Shown: positions 15,095 to 23,906 of the stretch, in pieces
Numbering within the stretch: position 1 is the first letter of the stretch
How the letters are laid out: each line of letters opens with the position of its first letter
From: Bacillaceae bacterium JMAK1
Lineage (GTDB): Bacteria > Bacillota > Bacilli > Bacillales > Marinococcaceae
Assembly (NCBI GenBank): GCA_012970285.1
Contig: JIBW01000007.1
Location: forward strand, 62,001-126,000
DNA length: 64,000 nucleotides
Reading direction: 5' to 3'
The notes under the pieces: model-generated
The model's input: only the letters and a program-made list of their open reading frames with translations
Database searches by the model: none
What the model was told of the DNA's origin: nothing
Translations under genes and position numbers: made by a program

Positions 15095-16807
15095 ATGGCA
15101 AACCAAACATACTCCAAAGAAGTTTTGCAACAACAAGTAAATGTGTTGGATTTAAAAGAACCACCAACACTTCTATTAAAAAATGTTACGTATTTGCATT
15201 CATATTTACATACATGGGCTAAAGGTAACATCTGGATTTACGGGGAGCGTATTGTGTACGTAGGTAAAGAAATGCCAGATGATGCTTCGAGCGTTATGGA
15301 TTGCTCAGATATGGTTGCTGTTCCTGGTTACATTGAACCTCATGTTCATCCATTCCAATTGTATAATCCTGTTTCTCTCGCTCATCATGCCGCTCGATTT
15401 GGGACGACGACGCTAATTTGTGATAATCTCTCATTTTTACTTGGATTATCTACTGAAGAAGCTCATCGTCTGTTAGAGGAACTTCGTTCCTTGCCGAGCA
15501 CGTTATTTTGGTGGAGCCGATTTGATGCACAATCGCTTTTAGCCGATGAAGCATCAATGTTTACGGATGAGTCTGTGAAAGCGTGGCTTGATCACCCTCT
15601 TGTCGTTCAAGGAGGGGAGTTAACGGGGTGGCCGAGACTACTTCAAGGTGATGAAAATATGCATGCGTGGGTGCGCTATGCTAAGGAAAACAAAAAGCGA
15701 ATGGAAGGACACTTTCCTGGCGCATCAGAAAAAACATTAGCGAAACTGATGTTGTTAGGGGCTGAAAGCGATCACGAGGCGATGACTGCCGATGAAGTAA
15801 TCACTCGACTTTCTCAAGGCTACTATGTGACGTTACGAGATTCATCAATTCGTCCAGATCTTGAAACGATTCTCGTACAATTACTAGATAAAGGGATCGA
15901 TCGATTCGATCGATTATTTATGACGACGGATGGCTCACACCCGTTCTATTATGAACATGGGATGTCAAACGTCCTCATCAAAAAAGCCATTGATTTAGGG
16001 GTCCCAATTATTGATGCGTACCACATGGCCAGTGACAACATTGCTCGTTATTATGGCATGGATCATTCATATGGAAACATTGCAACCGGTCGGGTCGCGA
16101 ACATCAATCTATTGTCTAGCGAAACAGATCCGACTCCTGTTCATGTAATCGCAAAAGGAACAGTGGTCCGTAACAACGAAGAAGACAGCAACATGCCTCA
16201 AATGCCGAGTATGAAATTAGAATGGCAACTAACAGAAGAAGACTTTCAATTTGCAAGTCAAGTGGGAATGCATCTAGTCAACAACGTCATCGCGAAACCT
16301 TACGTATCCGAACAAGATTTATCAGGGGAACAGTTATTACAAGAACAAGAAGAATGTTTCCTTATTATGATTGCAAGAGATGGGAGTTGGCGTTTAAATA
16401 CGGTCGTAAAAGGTTTTGCGCATATTGATGGACTTGCTAGTTCCTATTCTGGAACAGGGGATGTTCTACTCATCGGTAAATGCCGACAAGATATGATTCG
16501 AGCGTTTAATCGAGTGAAAGAACTAGCGGGTGGAATTGTAATCGTTCAAGGAGGAGAGGTTCGTGCAGAGATTCAGTTGCCGATCTTTGGCAGTATGAGT
16601 CAAAAACCTTTTGAACAAGTCATTGCAGAGGAACGAGAAGTTATTCAAACGCTAACAAACGCAGGATATGCGTTTCAAGATCCTGCGTTTACGTTGCTTT
16701 TCTTAACAGCGACACATTTACCTTTCGTGCGCATTACACAAAAAGGGTTAATCGACGTGAAAAATCAAGAAATAATGATCTCTCCGGTAAAAAGAAAAGG
16801 ATTCTAG
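15095..16807 (+). CDS. Adenine deaminase-like amidohydrolase (YerA type)
   Basis: Metal-dependent amidohydrolase of 570 aa related to adenine deaminase (adenine to hypoxanthine plus ammonia). The metal site EPHVHPFQL follows the beta-strand MVAVPGYI; further conserved pieces are EGHFPGA, the catalytic Asp region TTDGSHPF, and the C-terminal adenine-deaminase domain from about residue 395. The EPHVHP motif, in place of the DAHVHIES of the main AdeC enzymes, matches the YerA branch, whose activity is less certain. ATG at 15095 has AAAGGTG upstream. Its TAG shares the CTAG palindrome with the stop codon of the small gene on the opposite strand. Confidence 0.88.
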   Translation: MANQTYSKEVLQQQVNVLDLKEPPTLLLKNVTYLHSYLHTWAKGNIWIYGERIVYVGKEMPDDASSVMDCSDMVAVPGYIEPHVHPFQLYNPVSLAHHAARFGTTTLICDNLSFLLGLSTEEAHRLLEELRSLPSTLFWWSRFDAQSLLADEASMFTDESVKAWLDHPLVVQGGELTGWPRLLQGDENMHAWVRYAKENKKRMEGHFPGASEKTLAKLMLLGAESDHEAMTADEVITRLSQGYYVTLRDSSIRPDLETILVQLLDKGIDRFDRLFMTTDGSHPFYYEHGMSNVLIKKAIDLGVPIIDAYHMASDNIARYYGMDHSYGNIATGRVANINLLSSETDPTPVHVIAKGTVVRNNEEDSNMPQMPSMKLEWQLTEEDFQFASQVGMHLVNNVIAKPYVSEQDLSGEQLLQEQEECFLIMIARDGSWRLNTVVKGFAHIDGLASSYSGTGDVLLIGKCRQDMIRAFNRVKELAGGIVIVQGGEVRAEIQLPIFGSMSQKPFEQVIAEEREVIQTLTNAGYAFQDPAFTLLFLTATHLPFVRITQKGLIDVKNQEIMISPVKRKGF

Positions 16808-16983
16808 CGATGATGTAACTGCCTGATTTGCTGTTTTAATTCGTCATTTTGCATCATTAAGTCTTTGTTCTGTTCAATAATAATCTTTTCATTTTGCTCA
16901 ATAATTCGTTTGTTTTGAGTGTGAATGAGATCATTTTGTATAAAGAATATAATGCAAAAGGCTAGAAAAATGAGCACTAGCAT
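16804..16983 (-). CDS. Small membrane-anchored coiled-coil protein with QN heptads
   Basis: A 59-aa protein starting at ATG (complement of 16981-16983) with AGGAGG 11 nt upstream. Residues 2-15 form one hydrophobic span (LVLIFLAFCIIFFI). The rest is a hydrophilic helix in which the pair Gln-Asn recurs at 16, 23, 30, 38 and 45, that is spacings of 7, 7, 8 and 7, with Ile/Leu/Met at intervening core positions: a probable short coiled coil. The topology resembles small cell-division or spore membrane proteins, but no family is recognised. Its stop codon overlaps that of the convergent gene at 16804-16807. Confidence 0.7.
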   Translation of the reverse strand: MLVLIFLAFCIIFFIQNDLIHTQNKRIIEQNEKIIIEQNKDLMMQNDELKQQIRQLHHR

Positions 16984-17168
16984 GGGCTATCGTACCTCCT
17001 AAAACAAATAAAGGTATAGTATAACAAATGTAAGGCTCTTTGTTGGAAAGATTGAGATATTTGTCGCTATTTGTCGATCTCTAAAAGTAAAAGAGCAGTC
17101 CCTATCACTTCATATGCTATAATTAGGACACGCATAGTAATGTATGAACGGGAACGGAGGTAAGGGTA

Positions 17169-17381
17169 ATGAAGTATCCAAATTATATGATGCTCATTAT
17201 GGCTTTATCTGCAGTGATGGCAATGGTCTATGATAGCAATGCGTTTTACTCAATCTGGGCACTATCCATCTTTGTTTTTTCAGGAGCTTCAGCATTCTCG
17301 GTTCGTAATACAAAAAAGGTATTTTTATGGATTCCAATCGTCGTGTTGTCGGTCGTGGGACTCGTTGTCACATTTCTTTAA
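17169..17381 (+). CDS. Small two-span membrane protein
   Basis: A 70-aa protein with ribosome site GGAGG (17156-17160) before ATG 17169. Two hydrophobic segments, about 5-45 (MMLIMALSAVMAMV... SIWALSIFVFSGASAF) and 51-70 (VFLWIPIVVLSVVGLVVTFL), are separated by VRNTKK. Family not recognised. A terminator follows, so it is monocistronic. Confidence 0.7.
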   Translation: MKYPNYMMLIMALSAVMAMVYDSNAFYSIWALSIFVFSGASAFSVRNTKKVFLWIPIVVLSVVGLVVTFL

Positions 17382-17387
17382 TAGTAG

Positions 17388-17422
17388 GAACTGTTCTTAT
17401 CAATAAGGGCAGTTCTTTTTTT
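17388..17422 (+). terminator. Intrinsic terminator
   Basis: GAACTGTTCTTAT (17388-17400) pairs with ATAAGGGCAGTTC (17403-17415) using two G-U pairs, followed by a seven-base T tract. Confidence 0.85.
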
Positions 17423-17435
17423 ATGATCTTTTAAA

Positions 17436-17462
17436 CCCCCAACCGTTTTAAGCGGCTGGGGG
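17436..17462 (-). terminator. Terminator of the Sco operon
   Basis: CCCCCAACCG (17436-17445) and CGGCTGGGGG (17453-17462) form a G/C-rich stem with one mismatch. It lies directly after the Sco stop on the minus strand and is followed there by TTTAAAAG. Confidence 0.65.
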
Positions 17463-17467
17463 TCTAT

Positions 17468-18082
17468 TTACGTGATACTCTGCTCGATATCTTCCATTAG
17501 TAATTCCATGTCTTCATTGCCAAGGCCATCATAACTGCGAACGACTTGGCCTTGTTCATTAATTAGAAAAAAATTCGTCGTGTGGAGAATATCTGGATCT
17601 TCTGGATCATTTAGGACCGTTGATTGAAAAGAGTCAAACATCAAGGTTTCAATTTCTTTCTCTGAATATCCAGTCAAGAATTGCCAATTCGATTCATCAA
17701 CACCGTAACGGTCAATATATTGAGTTAATACGTCAGGTGTATCATGATTCGGATCAACGGTAAATGAGACGAACTGGAGATCAAGATTACGAGATTCGGC
17801 TTTCTCTTGGATTTCCACTAAATGTGGAGTCATGAGATTGCAGATCGTAGGGCAACTCGTAAAGATGACATTGGCAATCCAGTAGGAACCTTCATAATTC
17901 TCGCTAGTAATAACATCTTCAGATTGATTGATAAAAGAAAAGGGTTCAACGGTTAAGTTCTGATTCGTTAAATCACGACCAATTAGATCCGATTCATCTG
18001 ACGATTGATACAACCAGTTACAACCACTGATCATCGCAAAAAGTGTACATACACTTAGCATGTATACGAGTCGTTTAATCAT
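17468..18082 (-). CDS. Sco1/SenC-family copper chaperone lipoprotein
   Basis: Membrane-anchored thioredoxin-fold protein (204 aa) that delivers copper to the CuA site of cytochrome c oxidase or acts as a thiol reductant. There is a lipobox ISGC at residues 18-21. The copper motif CPTIC sits in FTSCPTICNLMTP, and the conserved His is in DILHTTNFFLIN, which completes the Cys-Cys-His site. The ATG at 18082 has AAAGG 10 nt upstream; the ATG at 18091 is almost on top of that site. It is the last gene of an operon response regulator - kinase - Sco, 26 nt after the kinase stop. Confidence 0.9.
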   Translation of the reverse strand: MIKRLVYMLSVCTLFAMISGCNWLYQSSDESDLIGRDLTNQNLTVEPFSFINQSEDVITSENYEGSYWIANVIFTSCPTICNLMTPHLVEIQEKAESRNLDLQFVSFTVDPNHDTPDVLTQYIDRYGVDESNWQFLTGYSEKEIETLMFDSFQSTVLNDPEDPDILHTTNFFLINEQGQVVRSYDGLGNEDMELLMEDIEQSIT

Positions 18083-18108
18083 TAAACTCATGCCTTTCGT
18101 GAGGGAAG

Positions 18109-19524
18109 TTAAGAACTTACCTCATCAAAGATATACTCAGGTAAGTCAATATGAACGGTCGTACCGACCTGTAAGGTAGATTCAATGGTCAATACTCCGT
18201 GGTGTTTTTTGATGATTTCTTCGACAATGGCAAGTCCTAATCCCGTGCCCCCATCAGTCCGTGTTCTTGCGTCGTTCACCCGATAAAAACGATCTTTAAT
18301 ATACGCCAATTGATCTTTTGGAATGCCTACGCCTTCGTCTTGAATCGTAAGACGATAGTGTTGGTCTTTCCAGTGGATCAATGATACGTAAATTATCGTA
18401 GCAGGGTTAGAATAGTGAATGGCATTATCCAGTAAGTTACGAACGACTTGCTCAAGGCGTTTGGCATCACCAGTAATGATTGCAGCATCATCTAGGTTTC
18501 GCTGAATTTGAATGTTATGATGGTTTGCCGTAATTTCCATACGTGTAATAAGGTCATGTACGATTTCAGCAAAAACGACAGGTTCTTGCTCAATCGTATA
18601 CGTAACACTTTGAAGCTTCGTTAAATCAAGAAGATCATTAGTGAGGTGTAACATTGATTCAGTTTCCGATTGGATAATCGTAATTCCCGTCTTTTGATCA
18701 ACAACATTTTTCTCAATAGCTTCTGCATAGCCTTTAATATAGCTAAGAGGCGTTCGAAGCTCGTGAGACACGTTACCGATAAAGGTTCTACGAGTTTTCT
18801 CTTCTTCTTCCAATGTTTGTGCTAAATAATTTAATGATTCACCTAAGCGTTTCAACTCAATTGAACGCGGTTGATGATGTACGCGTTCCTGGAATTTTCC
18901 TTCGGCCATCTTTAGAGCTGTATGCTGCATTTGTTGAATCGGCTTAATAGCTTCTAAGGAGATTACCCTCCCTGTCACAATTAACAGTGCAATGATAATC
19001 GCGAGTAAGAGTAACGCAAGTACACGCAATTCACCTAGCGGTTCGTACACACTAGCTAACGGTTGAGAGAGAAGAATCACACCAGTGAGTTCTTGGTTTT
19101 CAATGAGCGGAACCGCTACACCGAGAATCTCTTGATCGTAACTAGGGTGATTACGTAACATCACGACTGTTTCACCCGATTCAAGCGCTTGTCTCTCCGT
19201 GGCATCAACGAAATCAAGGTGAATGCCACCGTTGTCCGAATTGCCTTCTGAAATAAGAGGGTGCTCGTCTGTAAGAAAAGCAACATCAGCACCTAAGCTT
19301 TGGTCGGTCCACTGGACTCGCCATAAAAACGCACTCTCTGAGTCATAATTATGATAGACACTTTGCAATTCCTCACCAGAAGTCATCAAAGAGTTAATTT
19401 GTTCATCGACATACAGTCGTTCATATAAAAACGAAATCACATACATACCTACAAAAACAATGGTTATAAAAAGTATTCCTAACGCCAACCAAATGCGAAC
19501 ATGTAATGATTTAAATCGTTCCAT
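18109..19524 (-). CDS. Two-component sensor histidine kinase
   Basis: Membrane histidine kinase of 471 aa. Two spans (about 11-34 and 167-187) bracket an extracellular sensor region of about 130 residues. A HAMP linker (about 188-240) follows, then the HisKA box with phospho-accepting His254 (FIGNVSHELRTPLSYIKGY), and the ATP-binding N (RNLLDNAIHYS), G1 (DEGVGIP), F and G2 (GGTGLGLAIV) boxes. It starts on the ATG of a TAATG overlap with the response regulator. Given the linked Sco and YtkA-like genes, the signal may concern copper, redox or respiratory state; this is inference. Confidence 0.93.
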   Translation of the reverse strand: MERFKSLHVRIWLALGILFITIVFVGMYVISFLYERLYVDEQINSLMTSGEELQSVYHNYDSESAFLWRVQWTDQSLGADVAFLTDEHPLISEGNSDNGGIHLDFVDATERQALESGETVVMLRNHPSYDQEILGVAVPLIENQELTGVILLSQPLASVYEPLGELRVLALLLLAIIIALLIVTGRVISLEAIKPIQQMQHTALKMAEGKFQERVHHQPRSIELKRLGESLNYLAQTLEEEEKTRRTFIGNVSHELRTPLSYIKGYAEAIEKNVVDQKTGITIIQSETESMLHLTNDLLDLTKLQSVTYTIEQEPVVFAEIVHDLITRMEITANHHNIQIQRNLDDAAIITGDAKRLEQVVRNLLDNAIHYSNPATIIYVSLIHWKDQHYRLTIQDEGVGIPKDQLAYIKDRFYRVNDARTRTDGGTGLGLAIVEEIIKKHHGVLTIESTLQVGTTVHIDLPEYIFDEVSS

Positions 19525-20201
19525 TAACTTTGAAATTTATAGCCAACTCCCCAAACTGTAGAAATCATATGTTTCGCAGATTTCAGTTTTACCCGAAGTG
19601 TTTTAACGTGTGTATCGACCGTTCTTAGTGTCGATGGTGAACCATCCTTGTCCCATAAAATCTCATGCAAATGCTCTCTAGAAAAAACGTGAGAGGGATG
19701 CTCACAAAGAAAAAGCAATAAGTCGAATTCTTTTTTTGACAAAGAAAGTCGCTCACCATCCACTGTCACAGTTCTAGAATCAACATGGATCGTCAAATTC
19801 TCAAAAGATAAGACGTTCTTTTGGTTTGAATGTCCAAAACGTCTTAAGACAGCTTGAATTCTTGCGAGCAGTTCCTCAAGTCCAAAAGGTTTTACGATAT
19901 AATCATCAGCACCGAGCCGAAGTCCGTGTACCCGTTCTTCTTCTTCGCCTCTAGCTGTTAGCATAATAATTGGAATGTCTGATTGGTGACGGATCTCATG
20001 ACAAAGCTGAAATCCATCCATGCCAGGCATCATCACATCTAATAACACAAGCTGAACTTTTTGTGTGCGAAGAATTTCGAGAGCTTCAACCCCGTTGGAA
20101 GCGGTAACGACGTCGTAACGTTCAGCTTCAAGCACAGGTTTAATTAGCTCAATTAATTGTTTTTCGTCATCTACGACTAAAATCAACATGTCTTTACTCA
20201 A
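19524..20201 (-). CDS. OmpR/PhoB-family response regulator
   Basis: Response regulator of 225 aa: receiver domain (1-120) with acidic pocket DDE (11-13), phospho-accepting Asp55 (VLLDVMMPG) and Lys in VKPF, then a winged-helix DNA-binding domain ending TVWGVGYKFQ. It starts with TTG at 20201, six nt after GGGGGG. It is the first gene of the operon with the kinase and Sco, divergent from the YtkA-like lipoprotein gene, which is a plausible target. Confidence 0.93.
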   Translation of the reverse strand: MSKDMLILVVDDEKQLIELIKPVLEAERYDVVTASNGVEALEILRTQKVQLVLLDVMMPGMDGFQLCHEIRHQSDIPIIMLTARGEEEERVHGLRLGADDYIVKPFGLEELLARIQAVLRRFGHSNQKNVLSFENLTIHVDSRTVTVDGERLSLSKKEFDLLLFLCEHPSHVFSREHLHEILWDKDGSPSTLRTVDTHVKTLRVKLKSAKHMISTVWGVGYKFQS

Positions 20202-20414
20202 AATGGACCCCCCAGAGCTTCATTTTCCTCTGTATCTTCTTAGTATAGCCAATCAGTGATTGTCTCGTACACCGGTCTGTATTTTACGTTAGCATATCGT
20301 GAAGTTGTGAAGTAATTGTGAGCTTTACTAAACGAAACTTGGAACTTTAAAGGGACGAACCTCACGGAAATTTCACAAGTATAGAATAGAGTAAGAGGAA
20401 AGGAGTTGATCGAC

Positions 20415-20906
20415 GTGTTGAAGAGATCCTTAGTAGCCGTTGCAAGTTGTGCAATTCTGTTTGGTTGTTCAAATGAAGAAGTCGATAATAGTGCCACGAA
20501 TGAAATGATGGAAATCGTTGAAGTAGATGTATTATTTGATCATGAGTTCGAAGAAACTGGGAATCACGAACTGACCGTTCGTATAAGTCAAGGCGACGAA
20601 GCGATAGAAAATGCCCAACACGTAGATTTTGAGATTTGGAAGGCAGATGAACGAGCGGATGGTGATATTGTCTCCGCATCACACGCTGAGGATGGGGTCT
20701 ATGAAATTAAGTATACATTCAATGAAAGTGGTGCCTATTTCGTTCAAACACACGTAACCGCAAAAGGATATCACGTGATGCCACTCAAAGGGATACTCAT
20801 CGGAGATTATACGAAACAAGACCAATCAAGAATTGAAGAAGGACCAATGGAGGATCGGTCAAATTATGATCATAGTGAGATCGACGCTACAAAAATTGAT
20901 GGGTGA
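20415..20906 (+). CDS. YtkA-like lipoprotein
   Basis: A 163-aa lipoprotein. The GTG at 20415 lies 9 nt after AAAGGAG; the TTG at 20418 is an alternative. The signal peptide ends in the lipobox LFGC. The mature part (about 40-130) is a beta-sandwich domain of the YtkA/FixH-like type with the usual MEIVEVDVLFDHEF, AQHVDFEIWKA and GAYFVQTHVTAKGYHVM segments. Such proteins are found beside cytochrome oxidase assembly genes; the divergent Sco operon supports a link to copper or oxidase maturation. Confidence 0.8.
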   Translation: MLKRSLVAVASCAILFGCSNEEVDNSATNEMMEIVEVDVLFDHEFEETGNHELTVRISQGDEAIENAQHVDFEIWKADERADGDIVSASHAEDGVYEIKYTFNESGAYFVQTHVTAKGYHVMPLKGILIGDYTKQDQSRIEEGPMEDRSNYDHSEIDATKIDG

Positions 20907-20958
20907 ATATCTAGTGCAAAAAATGGTAGATACATGGGGTTGTTAATGCCCTTAACAA

Positions 20959-20990
20959 AAAACTAGACTCATTTTTGAGTCTAGTTTTAT
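20959..20990. terminator. Bidirectional intrinsic terminator
   Basis: AAAACTAGACTCA (20959-20971) and TGAGTCTAGTTTT (20976-20988) form a perfect 13-bp stem with a TTTT loop, between convergent genes. Confidence 0.9.
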
Positions 20991-21028
20991 AATAATCTCA
21001 TATAATTAATGTGACATAGAGGCCAATA

Positions 21029-22600
21029 TTATTCTTCGTCTAAATTAACATTATAAAAGATAGGCCCAAGAATAAACTCGTATCCTTCTACATGATCTGC
21101 AACAGCAGTAATACCAAATCGATGGCCGACTAAGCTAAAACTTGCCTCATCCCAAACGTATTGTTGAACATCATCAATGGCAGGTCTTGCATCTTCTAAT
21201 GAGTCTGCTGATGTAACTGCCGTTAGTAATTCATTAATTTCGCTGTCAATTGGCATTCCATCTGTTCTCCAGAACGATTGAAGGTATGTTGGTCTTTCAG
21301 CAAAGGTAAGCGGAGAAAGATCCCATTTGTCTGGGTCTTTCTTGATATCCTGAAGGGTTGGCCAGTCGTACACTTCTAATTCTACATTAACATCAATACT
21401 CTCAAGCGCTTGTTGCAAGACGACAGACATATTGTATTGGTCAACATAATCCCTTGTAGTTACTAGTTTTAAAGTTTCACCGTTGTAACTGGACTCTTCT
21501 AGTAAGGATTGGGCCAATTCAGAGTTATTCTGGTTGTACTGATCATCGCCTGCTTCACTATAAAAATTCTCATATTGGTCGGTGACAATTGATGAAGTTA
21601 CTTGATACAGTGATTCGTTTGCATATGCGCTAGATAAGATATCGTCTACTGGCATAAGTGCATTGATTGCTTGACGGGCTTTAACATCTTTAAATATCGG
21701 GCTCTCATGATTATAAAACATGGCAAGGAAACCACCTGGTTCAATCTGACTTTCAACATCTTGGGTGTTTTCAAGTTGCTCAAGATTATCATTCGATATA
21801 TTTAAAGCGATATCATACTCTCCTGTAGTCACTCCTGTAAGTCTAGTCAATTCATCGCTTACAAAGTTAATGTGTATATCATCGACATTGGCTGCTTTTT
21901 CAAATAGTCTGCCTTCAGAAGAGTAATCTTCAAATCGTTCTAAAACAAGATATTGGTTCTGCTGCCAATCGCCCACTTTGTAAGGTCCTGTTCCAATGAA
22001 CTCATTTGCACCATTAGGAGATGCATCATCAATGATGTCTTTAGGAAGAATTGCGGCTGCAGGGACTGGGTCTGCTAGAAGTTCCAACGTTAATAAGTTC
22101 GGGTTTTGTAATTCAAACTCGAAGGTGTAAGTGTCTACTTCTTGAAGTGTGGCATCAGCAAAGTTTGTTTGGCCTAATGCTGAAAGCTCAATCCATCTTT
22201 CTAATGAAGCGACTGCATCTGCTGCAACTAATTCTTCGCCATTATGAAACATGACACCTTCTCTAAGTTTTATTGTATAGGTCAATTGGTCTTCACTAAG
22301 TTCAATTTCCTCTGCCAAATCATATATTACTTGTCCTTCTTGATCGATGGCAACAATTTGCTCGTAGATGCTACGAGTTGCATCTTTCACTGCTGTATTA
22401 CTACTTACTTGGGGATCAAGGGTAACAGGTTCGGTTGGGAAGGCGATATTTAGTGTGCCTCCAGACGTGGTGTGGTTGGGATTTTCTTTTACTTCTTCAA
22501 CGGTTTCATTAACTGCCCCTGGGTCATTTTGACCACCTTCGCTACTACAGCTGACTAATATAAAAAGCGAAGAAATAAGTACCAATAATTTTAGTTTCAA
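21029..22600 (-). CDS. Extracellular peptide-binding lipoprotein (SBP family 5)
   Basis: Solute-binding lipoprotein of an oligopeptide/dipeptide/nickel-type ABC importer. The best start is TTG at 22600 (523 aa), because AGAGAGTAGG lies 7 nt upstream and a compact lipoprotein signal ending FILVSC begins there; the ATG at 22636 has no ribosome site. The mature protein shows the family signature GGTLNIAFPTEPVTLDPQVS, YTIKLREGVMFHNGEEL and EFIGTGPYKVGDW. No permease or ATPase genes are adjacent, so it is an orphan that must borrow a transporter encoded elsewhere or act as a sensor. Ligand unknown. Confidence 0.88.
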   Translation of the reverse strand: MKLKLLVLISSLFILVSCSSEGGQNDPGAVNETVEEVKENPNHTTSGGTLNIAFPTEPVTLDPQVSSNTAVKDATRSIYEQIVAIDQEGQVIYDLAEEIELSEDQLTYTIKLREGVMFHNGEELVAADAVASLERWIELSALGQTNFADATLQEVDTYTFEFELQNPNLLTLELLADPVPAAAILPKDIIDDASPNGANEFIGTGPYKVGDWQQNQYLVLERFEDYSSEGRLFEKAANVDDIHINFVSDELTRLTGVTTGEYDIALNISNDNLEQLENTQDVESQIEPGGFLAMFYNHESPIFKDVKARQAINALMPVDDILSSAYANESLYQVTSSIVTDQYENFYSEAGDDQYNQNNSELAQSLLEESSYNGETLKLVTTRDYVDQYNMSVVLQQALESIDVNVELEVYDWPTLQDIKKDPDKWDLSPLTFAERPTYLQSFWRTDGMPIDSEINELLTAVTSADSLEDARPAIDDVQQYVWDEASFSLVGHRFGITAVADHVEGYEFILGPIFYNVNLDEE

Positions 22601-22841
22601 TAGTATACCTACTCTCTTTTTAATAGTGTCAATCATATTTTGATTATTCGGAAATATGCAGAGTGGATAAGACTAAATCTACAATAATATATTTGCTTAA
22701 ACAGGACATTATCTCTAGAGTTCAGTACACCCCTTTCATATCATATAATACCAATGAATTTAGTGAGAATTATGAAAATAAAATTATCATTTTTCTGAAA
22801 AAATGTCAATGTAAATTAAGGCCATGTGCATTCGTTAGTAA

Positions 22842-22878
22842 TAAAAAATCATAGGCAGCTATAGGCCGCCTATGATTG
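22842..22878 (-). terminator. Terminator of the glutathione peroxidase gene
   Basis: ATCATAGGC (22848-22856) and GCCTATGAT (22868-22876) pair perfectly; on the minus strand a TTTTTT tract follows. Confidence 0.85.
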
Positions 22879-22881
22879 ATT

Positions 22882-23355
22882 TTACAACGTCTTCTTAATA
22901 TCATCTTCAAGCTGTGCTGGTTTGTCTTTTGGTGCGAAGCGTTTGACGACATTACCGTCTCGGTCGACGAGGAACTTTGTGAAATTCCACTTGATATCTT
23001 CACCGAACAATCCTTTTTGTTGTTCTCTTAGGTGCTTGAATAATGGGTTTGCGTCTTTTCCTTTTACGTTCGTTTTTTGGAAAAGAGGGAATGTGACTCC
23101 GAAATTAAGTTTGCATGCTTCTTCCATTTCTTCGTCTTTTAATGGTTCTTGATTCATGAATTGATTGCTTGGGAAACCGAGAACTCGTAATCCTTGATCT
23201 TTATAATTTTGATGCAACTCTTCAAGTCCATCAAATTGATTTGTAAATCCACATTTTGAAGCCGTGTTTACGATTAGTAAAACGTCTCCATCGTATTCAG
23301 ACAGTGGGAAGTCTTCTCCATCGGGCTTTTTAACGGTGTAATCAAAGACTGACAT
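22882..23355 (-). CDS. bsaA: Glutathione peroxidase-family thiol peroxidase (BsaA type)
   Basis: Cytosolic peroxidase of 157 aa that reduces hydroperoxides, in bacilli probably with thioredoxin or bacillithiol. The active-site segment NTASKCGFTNQF holds the peroxidatic Cys; Gln and Trp of the catalytic tetrad are in GFPSNQF and DIKWNFTKFLVDRDG. Length and sequence are standard. AAAGGAGGA precedes the ATG. Monocistronic, with its own terminator. Confidence 0.93.
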   Translation of the reverse strand: MSVFDYTVKKPDGEDFPLSEYDGDVLLIVNTASKCGFTNQFDGLEELHQNYKDQGLRVLGFPSNQFMNQEPLKDEEMEEACKLNFGVTFPLFQKTNVKGKDANPLFKHLREQQKGLFGEDIKWNFTKFLVDRDGNVVKRFAPKDKPAQLEDDIKKTL

Positions 23356-23484
23356 GTAGAAATCCTCCTTTTCTCCATTTTATCTGATTGTAAAGGCTAA
23401 AACAAAGCAATGCGCTCATACAATGCATTGTCAGAACATAATAAAAATCATGATACACTATATAGGGAAAAGGGGGAGTATACG

Positions 23485-23901
23485 TTGAAGTTGAATCATA
23501 TCACCTACTCCGTTTCAGATTTGGCTCGTTCTATGGCATTCTTTGAGAACGCGCTAGGTGCGAAACGGTTGGTAGAAGGTGAAAAGATGGCGTATTACGA
23601 TATTGGTGGTGTTTGGTTTGCGTTGAACGTACAACAAGACATTAGCAGAAACGAAATTGAAGAATCGTATACTCATCTTGCGTTTACCGTGACTGAAGAG
23701 GAATTAGAAGAACAGAAGGAACGTTTTCAAAGGCTAGGTATATCTTATACGCTTGGTCGCCCAAGAGATAAAGAGCACGAAGGTGACTCGATATATTTTA
23801 GAGATCCTGATGGCCATTTATTTGAATTCCATACAGGCAGTTTAGAAGGGCGAATCCAACATTATAAAGATGAAAAGAAGCCGATGACGTTTACGGATTA
23901 A
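23485..23901 (+). CDS. fosB: FosB-like metallothiol transferase (fosfomycin resistance)
   Basis: Mn2+-dependent VOC-fold enzyme that opens the epoxide of fosfomycin with bacillithiol or cysteine. From TTG at 23485 (AAGGGGGAG 6-8 nt upstream) the protein is 138 aa, the usual FosB length. Metal ligands are visible as His in LNHITYSV, His in ESYTHLAF and Glu in HLFEFHTG. Other FosB landmarks are GVWFALN, RNEI and SIYFRDPDGHLFEFH. The gene is followed after only 5 nt by eutH. Intrinsic fosB genes are common on Bacillus chromosomes, so mobility is not implied. Confidence 0.92.
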   Translation: MKLNHITYSVSDLARSMAFFENALGAKRLVEGEKMAYYDIGGVWFALNVQQDISRNEIEESYTHLAFTVTEEELEEQKERFQRLGISYTLGRPRDKEHEGDSIYFRDPDGHLFEFHTGSLEGRIQHYKDEKKPMTFTD

Positions 23902-23906
23902 ATATC

